From Planctomycetota bacterium (GTDB lineage Bacteria > Planctomycetota > Planctomycetia > Pirellulales > Pirellulaceae), in assembly GCA_027619595.1 (NCBI GenBank), contig JAQCHP010000038.1, positions 1 through 37,487 on the forward strand: a stretch of DNA of 37,487 nt, written 5' to 3'. The notes under the pieces are model-generated. The model was not told the origin of the DNA and ran no database searches. It saw nothing but the letters and a program-made list of their open reading frames with translations. Both the position numbers and the translations under genes were made by a program. Below, piece after piece: positions 34,063 to 37,487 of this stretch. Within the stretch, counting starts at the first letter, position 1. The number at the start of each line of letters is the position of its first letter.

Positions 34063-35214
34063 ATGCGACTTGGACTCTGCTGTCAGTTTATGCAACAGCC
34101 GATTAAGTTCCGCACCACAACGGCAACTGCAGTTGCCAAGATGGATCGGCCCGATGCGTTGGCAAAACTAAGCCGACTCTGCCTGGAAAACGCGGAATCG
34201 CTATTCGCTGCATTGCAGTTCTGCGCGGCGAATGGAATTGGCTGTTTTCGCATTAACAGTCAAATTCTTCCCATAAAAACGCATCCCAGCTGCGGCTACT
34301 CACTGGGTGACTTGCCCGCAGCCAAGGAAATCCTTGATCGATTCCAAGCATGCCGAGCGTTTGCGAAAGAGCATTCGCTCCGCACCTGTTTTCACCCAGA
34401 CCAATTCGTGGTGCTTAATTCCCCCAGACCCGATGTCGTGGAGAAATCGGTGCAAGAACTGGAGTACCAGGCGGAGGTTGCGGAATGGGTCGGGGCTGAC
34501 GTTGTGAATATCCACGGTGGCGGGGTCTATGGAAACAAGGAAAAAGCACTTGCCGATTTTGCACGCAACCTCGATAGACTTTCACGCCGAGTCCGAAGTC
34601 GACTTACCGTCGAAAACGACGACAAGTCCTTTACGCCGGCTGACCTGTTGCCCATCTGTCAGGAAAGTGGAATCCCATTGGTCTATGACGTCCACCATCA
34701 TCGTTGTAATCCCGACGGAATGACAATCGAGCAAGCCACGCGCAAGGCCATGAAGACATGGGACCGAGAACCAATGTTTCACATCTCAAGCCCAAGAGCC
34801 GGATGGAGCGGTCCCCAGCCTGCGCGGCATCACGATTTCATTGACATCCAAGATTTTCCAGACTGTTGGCGAAGAAAAAAGGTCACGGTCGAGGTGGAAG
34901 CCAAGGCCAAAGAAATTGCGGTGCAACGTTTGCTCGGTGACTTGAAATCCTGCCAAGAACCGGCCGCAACCTGGTTTGTCTACATGCTGCGGTGTGCCGA
35001 CGGCTCACTCTACACAGGTATCAGCAATGACGTGCAACGACGTGTCAAACAGCACAACTCCGGCACAGCGTCGCGTTATACCCGAGGTCGTTTGCCTGTC
35101 GTCCTGCTCTATCAGGAGCCGCAGTGCAGCCAAGGGGCTGCCCTGCGAAGGGAACTGGAGATCAAAGCCCTTTCTCGAACCGTGAAAGAATCGATGGTAG
35201 ATGCGCTACAATAA
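34063..35214 (+). CDS. uvsE: UV-damage endonuclease (UvsE/UVDE) fused to GIY-YIG nuclease domain
   Basis: This is a single 383-residue frame. Residues 1-295 are a complete UVDE TIM barrel that nicks DNA 5' to UV lesions. The N-terminus is MRLGLCCQF...PIKFRTTTA. Candidate metal ligands are H111 (FHPDQFVVLNSP), H151 (NIHGGGVYGNK), E184 (TVENDD), D209 and H212 (YDVHHHR), H240 (MFHISSPRAGW) and E279 (VEAKAKE). Residues 303-372 are a complete GIY-YIG domain of the YhbQ/UPF0213 type: WFVYMLRCADGSLYTGISND, RRVKQHNSG, YTRGRLPVVLLYQE and the catalytic-type Glu in LRRELEIKAL. The linker is only about ten residues. No stop or ambiguous frame separates them. Coupling one lesion-specific nickase with a second nuclease would allow a dual cut, but that is inference. 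Confidence 0.92.
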   Translation: MRLGLCCQFMQQPIKFRTTTATAVAKMDRPDALAKLSRLCLENAESLFAALQFCAANGIGCFRINSQILPIKTHPSCGYSLGDLPAAKEILDRFQACRAFAKEHSLRTCFHPDQFVVLNSPRPDVVEKSVQELEYQAEVAEWVGADVVNIHGGGVYGNKEKALADFARNLDRLSRRVRSRLTVENDDKSFTPADLLPICQESGIPLVYDVHHHRCNPDGMTIEQATRKAMKTWDREPMFHISSPRAGWSGPQPARHHDFIDIQDFPDCWRRKKVTVEVEAKAKEIAVQRLLGDLKSCQEPAATWFVYMLRCADGSLYTGISNDVQRRVKQHNSGTASRYTRGRLPVVLLYQEPQCSQGAALRRELEIKALSRTVKESMVDALQ

Positions 35215-35226
35215 ACTCCTAGTGGC

Positions 35227-35568
35227 CTACGAGACACGGGGCGAAAACAACAGCCAAAGTCCGATGCAGACAGACGCGAGCACCAATCCAGCGCCCATCG
35301 CCCCCCAAAAACCGAGTCCTAGACGTTCGGCAATAGCGAGCGGCACGAAGAACGGAAGTCCTAGCGGCACCAAGACCAGCGTCTCTCGTGCCATTTGCGA
35401 CAGGCTTCGCAGATCGTGGTCTCGAAACCACGATGCTCCGAAGGCCAGGATGCTGACCAAAGGCAATGTCAACAACAACGCTCCCAGTCGCGGTGATCGT
35501 CGCGAAATTTCCGAAACGGACAAAATGACAACCAACGGAACTACGACTCGGATGATAATCGAAATCAT
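35227..35568 (-). CDS. DUF3147 family membrane protein
   Basis: The protein has 113 residues with four hydrophobic helices. IIIRVVVPLVVILSVSEISRRSPRLGALLLTLPLVSILAF and the end of the chain, GFWGAMGAGLVLASVCIGLWLL, are typical of DUF3147 inner-membrane proteins, whose function is unknown. ATG 35568 follows AAGGAG by five bases; the longer open frame, by 55 codons, is not family-like. It converges with the UvsE fusion gene (12 bases apart). Confidence 0.88.
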   Translation of the reverse strand: MISIIIRVVVPLVVILSVSEISRRSPRLGALLLTLPLVSILAFGASWFRDHDLRSLSQMARETLVLVPLGLPFFVPLAIAERLGLGFWGAMGAGLVLASVCIGLWLLFSPRVS

Positions 35569-36006
35569 AAGACTCCTTGCGTGCGCAAGTGCGCCCTTAG
35601 GTAACGTACGAAATCCCTGGTGAACTAGCTGGCATCCACTGTCGTCGACGACGGTGATACTTGCGGTTAGAATAACATGCCGACCTAAGAAATGAACCAT
35701 GGCTTGCAATGAACTTCGGGGGCGAGGGAGCATGGGATTTCGGTGGAGTCAATGGTTCTCTGATTGCATTTCTGCGCCGCGCACTTGAGCTGATGAGAAG
35801 TCGCTAATTCGCATTCCTTCGAGATCTGGCTTAGCCCCCTATGAATGCATTGCGGCGCCGCACGACCGCGCTGAAAGCGAATCCGAAAATGTTGTGGGTA
35901 AAGACAAGTGTGGGAAACCCGTCCTCCGGGCTGTGGGAAACAACCGCCTGGGCCTTATACCAGAGACATGTTATTGTGGGACGTCATTTCGAAAGAGGAT
36001 CGTTAA
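35569..36006. other. Intergenic region, divergent promoters likely
   Basis: No supported gene between the divergent DUF3147 and TMEM175 genes. Short open frames have no recognisable features. I see no clear repeat or terminator. Confidence 0.4.
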
Positions 36007-36594
36007 ATGATGACTCGCAGCCGATTGGAGGCCTTTAGCGATGGCGTGATTGCCATTGTGTTGACGATCATGATGTTGGACCTGAAGGCTCCCGCGACGG
36101 CGGAGGTTAGCGGGTTGCGACCGCTGATTCCTGCATTTTTCGGTTACATATTGAGCTTCGTTCACGTGGGGATCTACTGGAACAATCACCATCATTTGTT
36201 TCAGGCAGTACGGTCGGTCAATGGCGCGGTGTTGCTCGCGAACTTGCATTTGTTATTTTGGATTTCACTCGTGCCGTTCGGCACAAGCTGGATGGGGAGG
36301 AGCAACTTCGCGACGTGGCCCGTCGTGACGTACGGCATCGTGTTGCTGTTCTCGGGAAGTGCATATTTCCTATTGGCTCACTTATTGGTCTGCCATCACG
36401 GCCACGACTCGACCCTAGCGAAGGCAATCAACAGCGACTTCAAAGGGAAGATCTCGCTCGTCCTCTATGCGGTCGCGCTGCCGTTGGCATTCGTGCACCC
36501 GTGGCTAGCGTGTGGCGTTTATTGCCTTGTCGCGGCGATGTGGCTGGTGCCCGATCGGCGCATTGAGATGACGATTTATCAGCAGCAGCCGTAA
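36007..36594 (+). CDS. TMEM175/DUF1211 family membrane protein (putative K+ channel)
   Basis: The protein has 195 residues and about six hydrophobic helices. It starts TRSRLEAFSDGVIAIVLTIMMLDL, which contains the RxxxFSD signature that lines the pore of TMEM175 channels in helix 1. SFVHVGIYWNNHHHLFQAVRSVNGAVLLANLHLLFWISLVPF is the conserved helix 2-3 region. Bacterial members form tetrameric potassium-permeable channels; selectivity here is not tested. Two adjacent ATG codons (36007 and 36010) are possible starts behind AGAGGA. The pirin gene follows 34 bases later and is probably co-transcribed. Confidence 0.92.
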   Translation: MMTRSRLEAFSDGVIAIVLTIMMLDLKAPATAEVSGLRPLIPAFFGYILSFVHVGIYWNNHHHLFQAVRSVNGAVLLANLHLLFWISLVPFGTSWMGRSNFATWPVVTYGIVLLFSGSAYFLLAHLLVCHHGHDSTLAKAINSDFKGKISLVLYAVALPLAFVHPWLACGVYCLVAAMWLVPDRRIEMTIYQQQP

Positions 36595-36628
36595 TTCGTC
36601 CCGTCGCAACCAATTCGAGGAGCCTGTC

Positions 36629-37327
36629 ATGTTTCAAGTTCGCGGAGCCGCTGACCGCGGTCACGCTAATCACGGATGGCTCGACACCTGGCACACTTTT
36701 TCATTCGCGGACTATCAGGATTCTCGCCACGTGCGGTTTCGATCACTGCGTGTGATGAACGAGGACCGCGTCGCCGCCGGTCAAGGGTTCGGCACGCATC
36801 CGCACCACGACATGGAGATCGTCACCTATGTCTTGTCGGGTGCGTTGGAGCACAAGGACTCGATGGGGAACGGTGAAATTCTTCGCCCCGGTGAGTTCCA
36901 ACGTATGACCGCCGGGACCGGGATCACGCACAGCGAGTTCAATCCGTCGAAGACCGAGCCGGTACATCTCTATCAAATCTGGCTCTTACCCGAACGATCC
37001 GGCCTGACACCGAGCTACGAGCAGAAGGCGTTTCCCGTCGGTGATCGCGTCAATCAATTACGACTCGTGGCATCGCGCGACGCGGCGGAAGGTTCACTCA
37101 CGATTCACTCGGATGCGAGAATCTATCTGTCGAGTTTGAATGATGGGCACGAGCTTCAATTTCAAATGTCTGATGGGCGTCATGCATGGTTGCAAGTGTT
37201 GCGAGGAAGTGTCTCAGTCAACTCCATACGTCTCAGCACGGGTGACGGAGTGTCCGTCGTTGAAGAGCACTCCGTGACAATCCGAGCCGATTCGGATGCC
37301 GAGATCATGCTGTTCGACCTAGCGTGA
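36629..37327 (+). CDS. Pirin family protein (YhaK/YhhW-like bicupin)
   Basis: The protein has 232 residues and two cupin folds. The N-terminal cupin carries the four metal ligands in the canonical pirin order, H57 and H59 (GTHPHHDMEIVTYVLSG) and H101 and E103 (GITHSEFNPS). HVRFRSLRVMNEDRV and NGEILRPGEFQRMTAGTGI frame them. Related enzymes show quercetin 2,3-dioxygenase activity, though the physiological role is usually unclear. A GAGGAG seven bases before the ATG supports this start. No signal peptide is present, so it is cytoplasmic. Confidence 0.94.
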   Translation: MFQVRGAADRGHANHGWLDTWHTFSFADYQDSRHVRFRSLRVMNEDRVAAGQGFGTHPHHDMEIVTYVLSGALEHKDSMGNGEILRPGEFQRMTAGTGITHSEFNPSKTEPVHLYQIWLLPERSGLTPSYEQKAFPVGDRVNQLRLVASRDAAEGSLTIHSDARIYLSSLNDGHELQFQMSDGRHAWLQVLRGSVSVNSIRLSTGDGVSVVEEHSVTIRADSDAEIMLFDLA

Positions 37328-37487
37328 CGCTCGGAGTAAGTGAAGATTGTTTCGCGAGTTCGTATAGGATCGCGAGACGCGTATTCCACCACGCAAAAAC
37401 GTGCCTCTTCAGAAGAATCCGTGGGTAAATTTCCTTTCGGGTAGTGCTCCGAGGTTGTGATACAGGGCGATTTCATAGGCTTTTTGT
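37328..37487. other. Non-coding end of window
   Basis: No gene, terminator or repeat recognised after the pirin stop codon. Confidence 0.4.

Overview
The window looks like chromosomal DNA of a planctomycete (Planctomycetota, probably a Pirellula/Rhodopirellula-type lineage). This rests on family content: two gene pairs of a cytochrome-type PSCyt1/DUF1549/DUF1553 protein with a DUF1501 protein, a PVC-type dehydrogenase/heme protein, three PEP-CTERM proteins with dockerin-like repeats, a twin-arginine Gfo/Idh/MocA oxidoreductase, and scattered short repeats around a CGGAGCGA core. The assignment is an inference from family distribution; no rRNA or other taxonomic marker is present.

Layout. 1-2000: a lone PII gene (glnB-type, minus strand) and about 1.2 kb without a convincing gene, ending in four GGTNNACTGT direct repeats. 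2025-4333: an IS91-type element with a tyrosine recombinase and an HUH/Y2 transposase, each broken by one frameshift. 4587-4688: two abutting inverted repeats; the second places the start codon of the next gene in its loop. 4667-13159: three paralogous PEP-CTERM/dockerin genes, interspersed with a DUF1579 protein, an SDR, a small HExxH protein and a Gfo/Idh/MocA protein. Two of the paralogues share a 3' module (gene end, terminator, CGGAGCGA repeat), and a third copy of that module stands without its gene. 13412-15615: a PYROXD2/phytoene-desaturase-like flavoprotein and a small malectin-like protein.

15637-26414: two PSD1 + DUF1501 pairs arranged divergently, with a 5'-truncated sialate O-acetylesterase relic between them. 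26440-31041: a PVC-type dehydrogenase split into two exported proteins, an SGNH + dehydrogenase protein and a HEAT + heme c protein, 15 bp apart. 31644-33609: a two-gene unit of an SPFH/band-7 protein and an NAD-kinase-like protein, both interrupted. 34063-35214: an in-frame fusion of a UV-damage endonuclease (UvsE/UVDE) with a GIY-YIG nuclease domain. 35227-37327: a DUF3147 membrane protein, a TMEM175-type channel and a pirin.

How the genes may work together. The exported proteins (cytochrome/DUF1501 pairs, split dehydrogenase, Gfo/Idh/MocA, malectin-like and PEP-CTERM/dockerin proteins) fit envelope-associated handling of complex carbohydrates and electron transfer; no substrate can be read from the sequence. 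The observations I rate highest are the UvsE/GIY-YIG fusion, the coupled but damaged SPFH/NAD-kinase-like pair, the expanded PEP-CTERM/dockerin cluster with its gene-less 3' module, and the recombinase-plus-IS91 element with its flanking repeats. I could not prove a new defence or metabolic system.
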